Shown here: in pieces, positions 7,250 through 15,304 of the stretch
Position numbering within the stretch: the stretch's first letter is position 1
Layout: each line of letters starts with the position of its first letter
Assembly (NCBI RefSeq): GCF_000613125.1
Contig: NZ_HG964497.1
Span: 1,195,791-1,259,790 of the forward strand
DNA from: Bacillus sp. EB01
GTDB lineage: Bacteria; Bacillota; Bacilli; Bacillales; Cytobacillaceae
Reading direction: 5' to 3'
DNA: 64,000 bases
The notes under the pieces: generated by a model
The model's input: only the letters and a program-made list of their open reading frames with translations
What the model was told of the DNA's origin: nothing
Database searches by the model: none
Translations under genes and position numbers: made by a program

Positions 7250-9358
7250 TTGACAACATTCCTGCAGACCATAACAGACCGGGTGACGACGAAAAAGGGA
7301 ATGTGGATTACACTGGCTGTCTGGCTTGTCGCCACTATGGCATTGGCGGTTTTTGCACCGGGAGCGAAAGAATATGAGGTTACCAGTATCGATTCCCTCC
7401 CGAAAGACGCTCAATCTGTACTAGCTCAAAGTAAGGTGGATGATTATTTTTCAGATAATGCAGGGATACCTCCAATATTGGTGTTTCAGTCCGGCCAAGG
7501 TGATATTGAAATTGCAGATCTTGCTAAGGTAATGGATGAAATTTCAGTAGCAGAAATTAACGGTGTTGACGAAGTGATTCCTTTGTCCGCGTTACCTCCA
7601 CAGGCAGCGGCTGGATTTTTATCAGAGGATAAATCAACCGCGGTAATCCCCCTGATACTTGATGCTTCACTTGATAATAAGGAAATCAAAGAGTCCAAGG
7701 AGAAGATCAAGGAGGTTGCTGGTGATGCCTCCAACTTAAATTTGTATATTACCGGCCCGGCAGGAATCGCTTCCGACTCGCTGGACTTATTTTCTCGTGC
7801 GGATGTAGTATTAATCCTGTCGACCGTTGGACTAATTCTTGTTTTACTTATCGTCATTTACCGGTCGCCACTATTGGCACTCATTCCTCTGCTGGCAGCT
7901 GCATTTGTATATGAAGCGGTCATGCAGGTTCTTGGTTTGATGGGAATGGTAGGTTTGGAAATAGGCAATCAGACGTTGTCAATCATGTCGATCCTGTTGT
8001 TTGCTGCCGTTATTGATTACTCTCTATTTGTATTCTCCCGATACCGTGAAGAACTAAAGCAACATGAAGATAAATTCGAGGCAATGAGTCTGGCTATGCG
8101 GGAAACAGGTATGCCGGTATTTTTCTCTGGAGGTACGGTTCTTGCCGCGATGCTTGTCCTGTTCTTTGCTCAATTTGGAGATTACCGCAATTTTGCACCA
8201 ACATTCGCAACAGCTATGGCGATCATCATGATTGCATCGGTTACACTTGTTCCAGCTTTATTCACACTGTTTGGAAGAAAGTCTTTTTGGCCAAAGGTCC
8301 CTCATGTTGGAGATGAAAAAGTTAAGAACAATTCGATTTGGAGCAGGATTGGCCGCTTTGTAACCAGAAAGCCTGGTGTGGCGGTTGCATTGGTTTCAAT
8401 CTTCCTCCTGTTGTCGGCAAGTAATATGTTCAATCTGAAATACGAGTTTAATACGATGAATTCCTTCCCTGAGGACATGCCGTCTCGCCAGGGCTATAAT
8501 ATCCTCGAAGAAAAATTTGAAAAAGGCGACCTTGCCCCGACAACTGTAATTTTTGAGGGCACGGAGGCGGTATCCGAAGAACAGCAGAAGGCACTTGCAG
8601 ACGAACTGTCCGCTCAGACATTGGTAAGCAATGTCCGCCTTAACGGAACCGCGGAGGATGGCAAGGTCCTGAATTACCAGCTGACATTTGAGGATAGCCC
8701 CTACTCGGTTGAATCTATTAATGCGATGGAAGACATGATTACTGACAAGGATAAAATTGCCGATGCCAGCGGACTGGATGGTGATTTGTACTTTGCGGGT
8801 GAAACCGCGGGATCTGTTGATGACCGTGCAATCAATGACAGGGATTTACTTGTCATTGTCGCTCTCGAAACACTGCTCATTTTTATCATGCTGATTGTCC
8901 TGACTAAAACGATCAGAATGCCGATTTACATGATGGGCACAATCCTGGTCTCATTTTTGGCTGCGCTTGGGCTGGGGATGTTCCTGACGAATCTGTTCTT
9001 CGATATTGATACGATTTCAAACAGAGTTCCGCTATACTCGTTTGTATTCCTGGTTGCTCTTGGAATTGACTATAATATTATGCTGATTTCCCGCTTCCAG
9101 GAGGAAAGGAAAAAGCATAGCGTGAAAGAAGCAGTTGAAATTGCAGTAGCCAATACAGGAGGCGTCATTTCTTCGGCGGGAATTATTGTTGCCGCAACAT
9201 TTGCTGTCCTAATGACCCAGCCAATCCAGCTGCTGTTCGTGTTCGGTTTCATCGTCGCGGTCGGCATCCTTCTCGATACGTTCCTAATCAGAGGCATATT
9301 GCTGCCGGGGCTAATAGTATTTTTTGAAAAAGATAAAGCAGTAAAGCAAGAAGCATAG
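7250..9358 (+). CDS. MMPL/RND-superfamily transporter
   Basis: 702 residues arranged as two repeats, each with one membrane helix, a large extracytoplasmic loop and five more helices. The conserved proton-relay segments are visible in both halves: AAVIDYSLFVFSRYREEL near residue 262 and ALGIDYNIMLISRFQEER near residue 604. This is the architecture of MMPL transporters (YdfJ/YdgH of Bacillus, MmpL of mycobacteria), which move lipids, drugs or other hydrophobic molecules outward using the proton gradient. Start TTG 7250 follows AGGAAGTGGGG. The adjacent TetR gene and twin operators suggest ligand-controlled efflux. The substrate cannot be told from sequence. Confidence 0.88.
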   Translation: MTTFLQTITDRVTTKKGMWITLAVWLVATMALAVFAPGAKEYEVTSIDSLPKDAQSVLAQSKVDDYFSDNAGIPPILVFQSGQGDIEIADLAKVMDEISVAEINGVDEVIPLSALPPQAAAGFLSEDKSTAVIPLILDASLDNKEIKESKEKIKEVAGDASNLNLYITGPAGIASDSLDLFSRADVVLILSTVGLILVLLIVIYRSPLLALIPLLAAAFVYEAVMQVLGLMGMVGLEIGNQTLSIMSILLFAAVIDYSLFVFSRYREELKQHEDKFEAMSLAMRETGMPVFFSGGTVLAAMLVLFFAQFGDYRNFAPTFATAMAIIMIASVTLVPALFTLFGRKSFWPKVPHVGDEKVKNNSIWSRIGRFVTRKPGVAVALVSIFLLLSASNMFNLKYEFNTMNSFPEDMPSRQGYNILEEKFEKGDLAPTTVIFEGTEAVSEEQQKALADELSAQTLVSNVRLNGTAEDGKVLNYQLTFEDSPYSVESINAMEDMITDKDKIADASGLDGDLYFAGETAGSVDDRAINDRDLLVIVALETLLIFIMLIVLTKTIRMPIYMMGTILVSFLAALGLGMFLTNLFFDIDTISNRVPLYSFVFLVALGIDYNIMLISRFQEERKKHSVKEAVEIAVANTGGVISSAGIIVAATFAVLMTQPIQLLFVFGFIVAVGILLDTFLIRGILLPGLIVFFEKDKAVKQEA

Positions 9359-9369
9359 TTGGAATGAAG

Positions 9370-9398
9370 AGGGTGTCCCGTTGTGGGATGCCCTATTT
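9370..9398 (+). terminator. Probable terminator after the MMPL gene
   Basis: AGGGtGTCCC and GGGAtGCCCT form a 10-bp stem with a short T run (ATTTT). The T tract is weak, so termination may be partial. Confidence 0.55.
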
Positions 9399-9481
9399 TG
9401 GGGGAGGCAGCAGCAGGTTTTTCGACTTTTTCTGCAGGGACTTTTTTGGCTAAGCCCAGAAGACTCAACCTATTGAAGAAA

Positions 9482-9503
9482 TTTAATCAAACGTTTGATT
9501 AAA
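9482..9503. promoter_or_regulatory. Perfect 22-bp palindrome, orphan operator
   Basis: Both arms read TTTAATCAAAC outward-in, giving an uninterrupted 22-bp palindrome centred on ACGT. A TTGAAG hexamer lies just upstream at 9475, so it would overlap a promoter directed to the right. Palindromes of this size and type are usual TetR-family operators. The downstream frame is only 26 codons long. The cognate regulator is not identified; the nearest TetR appears to use a different motif. Confidence 0.5.
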
Positions 9504-9531
9504 ATGCTTCATGTCGAAAAGGAGCTAACTT

Positions 9532-9610
9532 TGTGGTGAAGAACGATCCGAATAGTGGTTTTATATTAGACGGCCGTACGCCAGGGGCTGGGGCTGTAAA
9601 GATACTTTAA
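9532..9610 (+). other. Very short ORF, possible gene remnant (about 25 codons)
   Basis: After AAAAGGAGC, a GTG GTG start leads into VKNDPNSGFILDGRTPGAG and stops at TAA (9608-9610). It has a good ribosome binding site and an upstream palindrome but is far too short for the enzyme-like N-terminus it suggests. It may be the front end of a gene lost by deletion. No family is recognised. The stretch 9611-9700 holds nothing identifiable. Confidence 0.35.
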
Positions 9611-9700
9611 TGGGAAATCACCCAATCTATGAAAAGTATGGGAAGTGAATGTTAGTGGCAATCATGTCAATTTTAATAGTTTTCTTGGATTCTCCTGATA

Positions 9701-9741
9701 AAAAAGGAACACTCCAACCAGTTGGAAAGTGTTCCTTTTCC
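9701..9741. terminator. Bidirectional rho-independent terminator
   Basis: AAAAGGAACACT and AGTGTTCCTTTT form a long stem with A and T tracts on both sides. It ends the minus-strand aldolase operon and could also stop transcripts from the left. Confidence 0.85.
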
Positions 9742-9749
9742 GATGTTTT

Positions 9750-10811
9750 TTAAGATGTCACTTTTCTATACTTCCCTAAAAAGGATTTTACAAAATCATC
9801 ATCATTTAAGTGAGGATAATCTCTGTAGACTCGATTAATTTCTTCTGATTGGCCAGGGCTCAATTTCTCTTTTTCAAGCAGGCACCAGTTTCCTTTTAGC
9901 AATCCCTGTCTGGCCAGCACTTCATTAATGCCGGCAATACAACCTTTAAATCCATTGGCTGAATCGAAAAAAGCTGCATTTGCATCTGTGACCTCCTGGG
10001 CTGTAATCAAAAGGGAAGAGGGGAGGATATGCCCGTTTCGGACATGCTTAATTTCTTCAAACAATTCAACAGCTTTTTTAGTCCAAACGGCCCAGTGGCC
10101 CAGCAAGCCGCCGATGATAGGTTTTTCAATCAACCTTCCGTTTACGTTAAAGCGATACGTTGTAAGCAGATCAGCCACAATATTGTCGTCATTGCCGGTG
10201 TAGAGGGCGATTTCGTCATATCGTGATGAATAGCAGACAGCCCTGACAACATCTAATGTTTGATATCGGTTAAAGGGTGCCATTTTGATTCCATAAACAT
10301 TCGGAATTTCTGCAAATTCCCTCCAGAAATCAAAGCTAAAAACTCGCCCTCCAACAGTAGGCTGGAGATAGAAGCCGAATACTGGAATGATTTCGGCAAC
10401 CCGCCTTGTCCTTTCAAGCAGTTCAGCCTCTGTCATCGACGTCAATCCGCCGTTGCTCAGCAGCCCTAAATCATACCCCAGGCCACTCGCAGTACGTGCT
10501 TCCTCTATTGCCTGCTCAGTCGGTCCGCAAATTCCAGCAACTTTGATAAACGGGCGGTTGAGCTTTTTCTTATCTATTTCTTCAATTGCAAGGCGCAGTA
10601 CTTTTTCAAAAAGATTGAATTGCGGATCCCGAATCTCGAATTGTGTTGTATGTACGCCGACTGCAATGCCTCCGGCGCCAGCATCCATATAGTAGTTTGT
10701 CAGCCTTCGCTGTGCTTCTTCATCTAATTGCCTGTTGTTATCAAGCGCCAAAGGTTGGGCGGGGATGACGGTTCCGTCAAATAATAACGATTTAATTTCT
10801 TTTTTTAACAT
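9750..10811 (-). CDS. Dihydrodipicolinate synthase (DapA/NAL)-family aldolase
   Basis: 353 residues, slightly longer than DapA (about 290). The TIM-barrel features of the family are visible: DGTVIPAQPLALD near the N-terminus, AGAGGIAVGVHTTQF, VAGICGPT, and the Schiff-base lysine in PNVYGIKMAPFNRY near residue 180; an aromatic residue in GFYLQP probably stands for the catalytic Tyr. The family makes or cleaves 2-oxo acids: dihydrodipicolinate, N-acetylneuraminate, 2-keto-3-deoxy sugar acids. Length and pairing with an epimerase make a catabolic 2-keto-3-deoxy acid aldolase more likely than lysine biosynthesis. ATG 10811 starts one base after the stop of the upstream gene, so translation is coupled. 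Confidence 0.75.
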   Translation of the reverse strand: MLKKEIKSLLFDGTVIPAQPLALDNNRQLDEEAQRRLTNYYMDAGAGGIAVGVHTTQFEIRDPQFNLFEKVLRLAIEEIDKKKLNRPFIKVAGICGPTEQAIEEARTASGLGYDLGLLSNGGLTSMTEAELLERTRRVAEIIPVFGFYLQPTVGGRVFSFDFWREFAEIPNVYGIKMAPFNRYQTLDVVRAVCYSSRYDEIALYTGNDDNIVADLLTTYRFNVNGRLIEKPIIGGLLGHWAVWTKKAVELFEEIKHVRNGHILPSSLLITAQEVTDANAAFFDSANGFKGCIAGINEVLARQGLLKGNWCLLEKEKLSPGQSEEINRVYRDYPHLNDDDFVKSFLGKYRKVTS

Positions 10812-10812
10812 A

Positions 10813-11829
10813 TTAATAAGCACCTTGGCGTTCCTGGAAATGGGTCGGTTTATTTATAGTAACGCCACCACCGGCAACCCACTCGGCTGTCCACGCGATC
10901 ATTTGATTCAAAGAAACCCTCGGGTAGCCAAAAAGTTTATGGGCCTTTCCAGAGTTGTTAAGCAAGGCGGTAGGCTGTTCTTCATTGGCAAAAGAAACCT
11001 CTTTGTTAAAAGCCTTTCCAAATTGTTCCGCCAGCCAGCGCACTGAAATTGTTTCAGGCCCGGTTGCATTCAGGATTTCTGGAGGTGTATTTGCCAAAAG
11101 AAGCGACCTGATTGCGTATTCGTTGGCATCTCCCTGCCAGATTACATTCACGTGACCCATTGTCAAATCGACGGTTTTTCCTGCAAATACCTGACGGGCG
11201 ATTTCCAATAGGACACCGTAGCGCATATCGATTGCATAATTTAATCGAAAGATCGTTAAAGGGGTTTGGTTTTTGACTGAGAAATTAGTGAAAATTCTTT
11301 CCCTTCCCAAGCAAGATTGTGCATACTCCCCGATTGGGTTGACTGAGTGATTCTCATCGCAGCCGCCTGTTGCAACTGGAACAAGGGGGTACACGTTTCC
11401 TGTTGAGAATACGACGATACGTGATTGCTTAAATTTTACAGCGACCCTGCCGGGCAGGTAAGCATTCATGGCCCATGTATTATGTTCATTGCCCTTCGTA
11501 CCAAATTTGGTTCCAGCCATATAAATGATATTTTTTACATCAGGCAGGCCCATAAGCTGCTGATCATCGAGTAAATCGGCAGCAATTGTTTCAACGCCAG
11601 CTTGCTCAAGCTCACTTTGGAGGGTTCCGGACGAGAACCTTGAAACGCCGATTACCCTTTTTGAAATAGCGCCTTCCCTTAGTGCGCGGACTGCCATTTT
11701 GGCTAAAGTAGGCCCCATTTTACCCGCAACCCCAAGAATCATAATGTCGCCATCCAGCTTTTTGAGATCCTCGATTAACTCATTGCTAGGAATCGTCATA
11801 ATCTCTTCAACTTGTTCAATTGTTTTCAA
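10813..11829 (-). CDS. NAD(P)-dependent epimerase/dehydratase-family protein
   Basis: 338 residues of the extended short-chain dehydrogenase fold. The nucleotide-binding loop is DIMILGVAGKMGPTLAKMAV near residue 30 (GxxGxxG). The usual YxxxK motif appears as GEYAQSCLGRERIF, with Tyr but no lysine four residues later, so normal epimerase chemistry is doubtful. TTG 11829 fits a GAGG site 8 bases upstream; GTG 11838 is the alternative. It forms a tight operon with the DapA-like gene and is divergent from the glycan locus. A role in converting an oxo or deoxy sugar acid is inferred only. Confidence 0.7.
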   Translation of the reverse strand: MKTIEQVEEIMTIPSNELIEDLKKLDGDIMILGVAGKMGPTLAKMAVRALREGAISKRVIGVSRFSSGTLQSELEQAGVETIAADLLDDQQLMGLPDVKNIIYMAGTKFGTKGNEHNTWAMNAYLPGRVAVKFKQSRIVVFSTGNVYPLVPVATGGCDENHSVNPIGEYAQSCLGRERIFTNFSVKNQTPLTIFRLNYAIDMRYGVLLEIARQVFAGKTVDLTMGHVNVIWQGDANEYAIRSLLLANTPPEILNATGPETISVRWLAEQFGKAFNKEVSFANEEQPTALLNNSGKAHKLFGYPRVSLNQMIAWTAEWVAGGGVTINKPTHFQERQGAY

Positions 11830-11888
11830 ACCAGCCACCTCTATTTCATTTGTTAGTAATAAAACTGCCTATTGCCAACCTTTGACGG

Positions 11889-11917
11889 TAGAAACAACAA
11901 CCGTGAGCTTGTTTCTA
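11889..11917. promoter_or_regulatory. Inverted repeat TAGAAACAA-N11-TTGTTTCTA
   Basis: A perfect 9-bp inverted repeat with an 11-bp spacer, 60-88 bp upstream of the epimerase-aldolase operon. The geometry suits a dimeric regulator. No regulator for it is known here. The rest of the gap from 11830 to 12170 shows nothing clear. Confidence 0.4.
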
Positions 11918-12174
11918 TTTAGAGAATCCATAGGATTCGGCTGACCGTGGCGAGCAAACTGAACTTTCTTCTTGTCACCAACGGACCTTCTTGACGACCG
12001 TAAGAGCAAACCTAAACGAGGTGAGAACACCTACAAGTTTTCATGACTCCAAAGGGTGAGCAAATGATGCTTTTGTGTTAAGCGTGATTATGTTCATAAG
12101 GCAAAAGTCCTGTTCTTTCCAATCGTTCAAAAAATAATTGATTTTTCAAACAATCGGGATTAACTTTAATATAA

Positions 12175-12195
12175 ATACAAGTAACATACATGTAT
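12175..12195. promoter_or_regulatory. Operator copy 1, ATACAAGT-N5-ACATGTAT
   Basis: Imperfect copy of the 21-bp inverted repeat ATACATGT-N5-ACATGTAT (one mismatch in the left arm), about 75 bp upstream of the secreted propeller gene. Further copies are at 15262 and 25964. It probably binds the GntR-SBP hybrid regulator encoded at 21373. Confidence 0.65.
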
Positions 12196-12269
12196 TTTAA
12201 CTTACTATTCTAAAAAATGGGAGGGATTTTTAAAAAAGTTTTATAAATTTAAATGATTGGGGTGGGAGC

Positions 12270-15107
12270 ATGATCAAGAAAAGAAGTTTTATTGTTTTAG
12301 TGTGCTGCATCTTGTTTTTGCAGCTTGGTTATCCAATTACACAAAAGTTTGTATCCGCACAGGGAAATGAAACCGAATTGAAAATCGTAAATCCGGGGTT
12401 TGAAGAACTAGCAGAAAATGGAGTAATACCAGGCTGGAAGCAGAATTTTGGGACGGTCGGCGTTACGGTTGCCTCGCATGAGCATGCATCAGGCAAACAG
12501 AGCCTTGAAATAAAGGATAGTGATAAAGGAAACTACGGCTTGATCAGTGAGAATGTATCAGTCAACCCAGGTTGGGAGTATCGTGCTTCTGCAAAACATA
12601 AGAATACCGGAGGGTCAGGGGAAATTTATATTCGTTTTTTTGACGAGACCGGTAAATATATTACCGGTTTTAATCAAGCAGTGAGAGGGCCTGTTCTTGA
12701 ATGGAAGGAAATCAGTGTTACAGCAACCGCTCCTAATAATGCAGCTTCGGCAGCGATTTTGTTCTATTCGGGCCAAGCCAATACCGGGACTTATTATTTT
12801 GATGATGCCAGCCTGACTGAAATCAAGCCAATTTTGCCAATTGAAAAGGTTGGCGAGGATTTAGGTATCCAGGTCTCCAAGACGACTGTCATGCTTGGCG
12901 ATATTGGCAAGGATGCAAACGGGCGGGATGTTTTATATACCGTTGTTGCAGGTGCACCTGCCAAGTTTGCGATTGTGGACGTTGAAACAGAGCAGCTTAT
13001 CAAAAGCTATCCACTCGAGGACACTTCAGGTGCTTGGGGAGTTAAGGTTGCTGCGGATGGAAGCGTTTACTTAGGCGGCTATAACAAAGGCTATCTCTTC
13101 CGCTATATACCAGAAACCGATACATTAGTAAACCTTGGCCATCCAGTAAAATCGACGGATGCGGTCCTGTACCCAATGGATACAGCCAGTGACGGGACGA
13201 TTTACGGAGGCGCATATAGCTCTGGAAGTGTATATCAGTACGATCCCTCAACAAACCAATTTACGAACTTTGGAACATTGGCAGAAGGTCAAGGCTGGGT
13301 AAGGAGTACCGTCTATGATGAAAAGAACCACAAGTTTTATGCAGGTGTCGGCAATAAAGCGCATCTGATTGAGTTTGACATTGCGACCGGGGAAAAGCGC
13401 AATATCTTGCCGCCTCAATATTCGAATATTATTTCGGTATATGACATGAATTTAGTGGACGGAAAGCTGTTTGCTCAGAAAGAAAACACCTTTGAAATGT
13501 TTGTCCTTGATACGGCGACGGGCCAATTGGTCGAAGCAGTAAATGGGGATACGGGACAAAAAACCTTTGATATCCCTGAATCGTCACGAGGTACTTCGGG
13601 TAAATCCCCTGTGTCGAACAAAGTATATTATACTCACCTTGGGATTCTTCACGAGTATGACCTCGATACAAATACGTTCAAGTCACTTGGGGTTGATATT
13701 AAAGGAAGCGCAATCAGCTACAAGTTTTTGCAATTGGATGAAGATGGCTTCCCGGGTTATACCATGGTCGGGCTCTCGGGCAACAGCGGGAAAATGTATA
13801 AATATAACCTGGAGACCGGAAAATTGAAGCTTACTGATTTGGCACTGCCTTCTGAGCCGGTTTTAATCCATGATCTAAACAAAGGACCAGATGGAAAAAT
13901 CTACAGTGCCGGGTATCTTCCTGGGAATATGGGCGCGTATGTTCCTACGACAGGGGAAAATATTCGATTCGATGGGATTGGCCAGAGTGAAGGGATGGCC
14001 AATCTGAATGGCAAAATGTATCTTGGAATCTATCCAAATGCCAAGTTTTATGAGTTTGATCCATTCAAAGAATGGAATCGGACCGATTCAAGTTCACTGA
14101 ATCCTGATTTACTATTCAGCCTTGAAAAGAATACAGAAATACCTGGTTATACCCCTCAGGATCGGCCATTTGCCATGCTAGGCGTCTCCGAATATAATCA
14201 ACTGTTTATAGGTACGGTACCGAAAAACGGAAATCTGGGCGGAGCGTTTGCAATATATGAACCAGGCAGCGAAAAGGCGCCAGAGGTATATTGGAACCTA
14301 ATTCCGGACCAGAGTATCGTTTCCCTCGCCTATAAAAATGGCTTGGTATACGGCGGAACTACAGTTGCTGGCGGACAGGGATCAGTACCCACCACTACAG
14401 AAGCAAAGATTTTCGTATGGGATGTGGAAAAAAAGGAAAAAATCGCTGAATTCGTTCCTGTTCCCGGCAAGAGGGCTTTAACAGCTTTGACAGTCGGGCC
14501 GGACGGAAATGTTTGGGGAATGGCCGATGGAGTCCTGTTCTCACTTAATCCTGAGACAAACGAGATCATTTCCTCTCATCAACTGGACCCGAAAGCATCA
14601 AGCAACTGGCGAAATGCTTATTTGGAGATAGGCACAGACGGGAATTTTTATGGAATCATCAGTAGGAAGTTTTTTAAATTCGAGCCAGCAACCGGTGCAT
14701 ATGAATTTATTGCGGGCAATGTCGATCATATGGCACAGGATGACTTCGGTTCCTTCTACCTATCTAGCGGGATTAATCTGTTCAAGTATTCAGATGAATC
14801 GCTTCATGTAAAGCTTCAAGATGCGGAACTCATTGTTGAAGACCAGAAGCTGAGAGTTGGAGACAGCGTTCCGTTGAAAATGAAAGGACTCCTTGAAAAG
14901 GGAAGAAGTACATTGGAGCTTGCTGGTGCAACTGTGGAATACAAAATTGACAAGCCAAAAATGCTCTCGATTGAAAATGGCGTTTTAACTGCTTTAAAAA
15001 GCGGAAGGGTACTGATAACCGCAACGGTCAATCTGGACGGTGTGACGGTTGAAACAAAGCCTGTTGCAATCTGGATCAACAATGAAGGTGGGAATAAAGA
15101 AGAATAA
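12270..15107 (+). CDS. Secreted CBM / beta-propeller / Ig-like glycan-binding or glycan-active protein
   Basis: 945 residues. A signal peptide (KKRSFIVLVCCILFLQLG, likely cut after VSA near residue 31) directs secretion. Residues about 40-185 form a beta-sandwich carbohydrate-binding module of the CBM4/9/16 type (NPGFEELAENGVIPGWKQNF ... TYYFDDASLTEI). Residues 190-850 are repeated blades with the pattern D-G-x-(I/V)-Y-x-(G/A) ... Y-x-(P/E)-x-T, a beta-propeller. The C-terminal 80 residues (VGDSVPLKMKG ... SGRVLITATV) are a bacterial Ig-like domain. No LPXTG anchor or catalytic motif is recognised. Blades around 14160-14570 match the cytoplasmic propeller at 18319, so the two are paralogues. 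The role may be a lyase/hydrolase or a glycan-binding scaffold. Confidence 0.7.
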   Translation: MIKKRSFIVLVCCILFLQLGYPITQKFVSAQGNETELKIVNPGFEELAENGVIPGWKQNFGTVGVTVASHEHASGKQSLEIKDSDKGNYGLISENVSVNPGWEYRASAKHKNTGGSGEIYIRFFDETGKYITGFNQAVRGPVLEWKEISVTATAPNNAASAAILFYSGQANTGTYYFDDASLTEIKPILPIEKVGEDLGIQVSKTTVMLGDIGKDANGRDVLYTVVAGAPAKFAIVDVETEQLIKSYPLEDTSGAWGVKVAADGSVYLGGYNKGYLFRYIPETDTLVNLGHPVKSTDAVLYPMDTASDGTIYGGAYSSGSVYQYDPSTNQFTNFGTLAEGQGWVRSTVYDEKNHKFYAGVGNKAHLIEFDIATGEKRNILPPQYSNIISVYDMNLVDGKLFAQKENTFEMFVLDTATGQLVEAVNGDTGQKTFDIPESSRGTSGKSPVSNKVYYTHLGILHEYDLDTNTFKSLGVDIKGSAISYKFLQLDEDGFPGYTMVGLSGNSGKMYKYNLETGKLKLTDLALPSEPVLIHDLNKGPDGKIYSAGYLPGNMGAYVPTTGENIRFDGIGQSEGMANLNGKMYLGIYPNAKFYEFDPFKEWNRTDSSSLNPDLLFSLEKNTEIPGYTPQDRPFAMLGVSEYNQLFIGTVPKNGNLGGAFAIYEPGSEKAPEVYWNLIPDQSIVSLAYKNGLVYGGTTVAGGQGSVPTTTEAKIFVWDVEKKEKIAEFVPVPGKRALTALTVGPDGNVWGMADGVLFSLNPETNEIISSHQLDPKASSNWRNAYLEIGTDGNFYGIISRKFFKFEPATGAYEFIAGNVDHMAQDDFGSFYLSSGINLFKYSDESLHVKLQDAELIVEDQKLRVGDSVPLKMKGLLEKGRSTLELAGATVEYKIDKPKMLSIENGVLTALKSGRVLITATVNLDGVTVETKPVAIWINNEGGNKEE

Positions 15108-15126
15108 AAATAATTGGTTTGTTTCA

Positions 15127-15160
15127 GCCCGGGGAGAGAATTACTTCCCCGGGCGTTTTA
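15127..15160 (+). terminator. Rho-independent terminator
   Basis: GCCCGGGGA and TtCCCCGGGC arms with a GTTTTA tail, separating the secreted propeller gene from the next unit. Confidence 0.75.
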
Positions 15161-15219
15161 TGCCGCTAAAATAGACCCGGGGGAGAGCGAGATATAATTC
15201 TTAATTGTCGAACAATTCA

Positions 15220-15248
15220 TTGAAAGAAATTAAAAAGTATAATACTAT
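15220..15248 (+). promoter_or_regulatory. Sigma-A promoter of the deacetylase-led unit
   Basis: TTGAAA at 15220-15225, a 17-bp spacer, and TACTAT at 15243-15248. Operator copy 2 begins 14 bp after the -10 box, over the expected start of transcription. Confidence 0.65.
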
Positions 15249-15261
15249 AAAGGAAAATGAG

Positions 15262-15282
15262 ATACATGTTACATACATGTAT
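15262..15282. promoter_or_regulatory. Operator copy 2, ATACATGT-N5-ACATGTAT
   Basis: A perfect inverted repeat with 8-bp arms and a 5-bp spacer. Its position just downstream of a well-formed promoter suits repression by blocking initiation or early elongation. Confidence 0.75.
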
Positions 15283-15304
15283 TTAGGGAGACGGTGAAAT
15301 TAGT

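Noticed and set aside
7486-7857. Minus-strand open frame inside the MMPL gene
   Set aside because: Low-complexity Ser/Ile-rich translation typical of antisense frames; the MMPL frame is clearly real.
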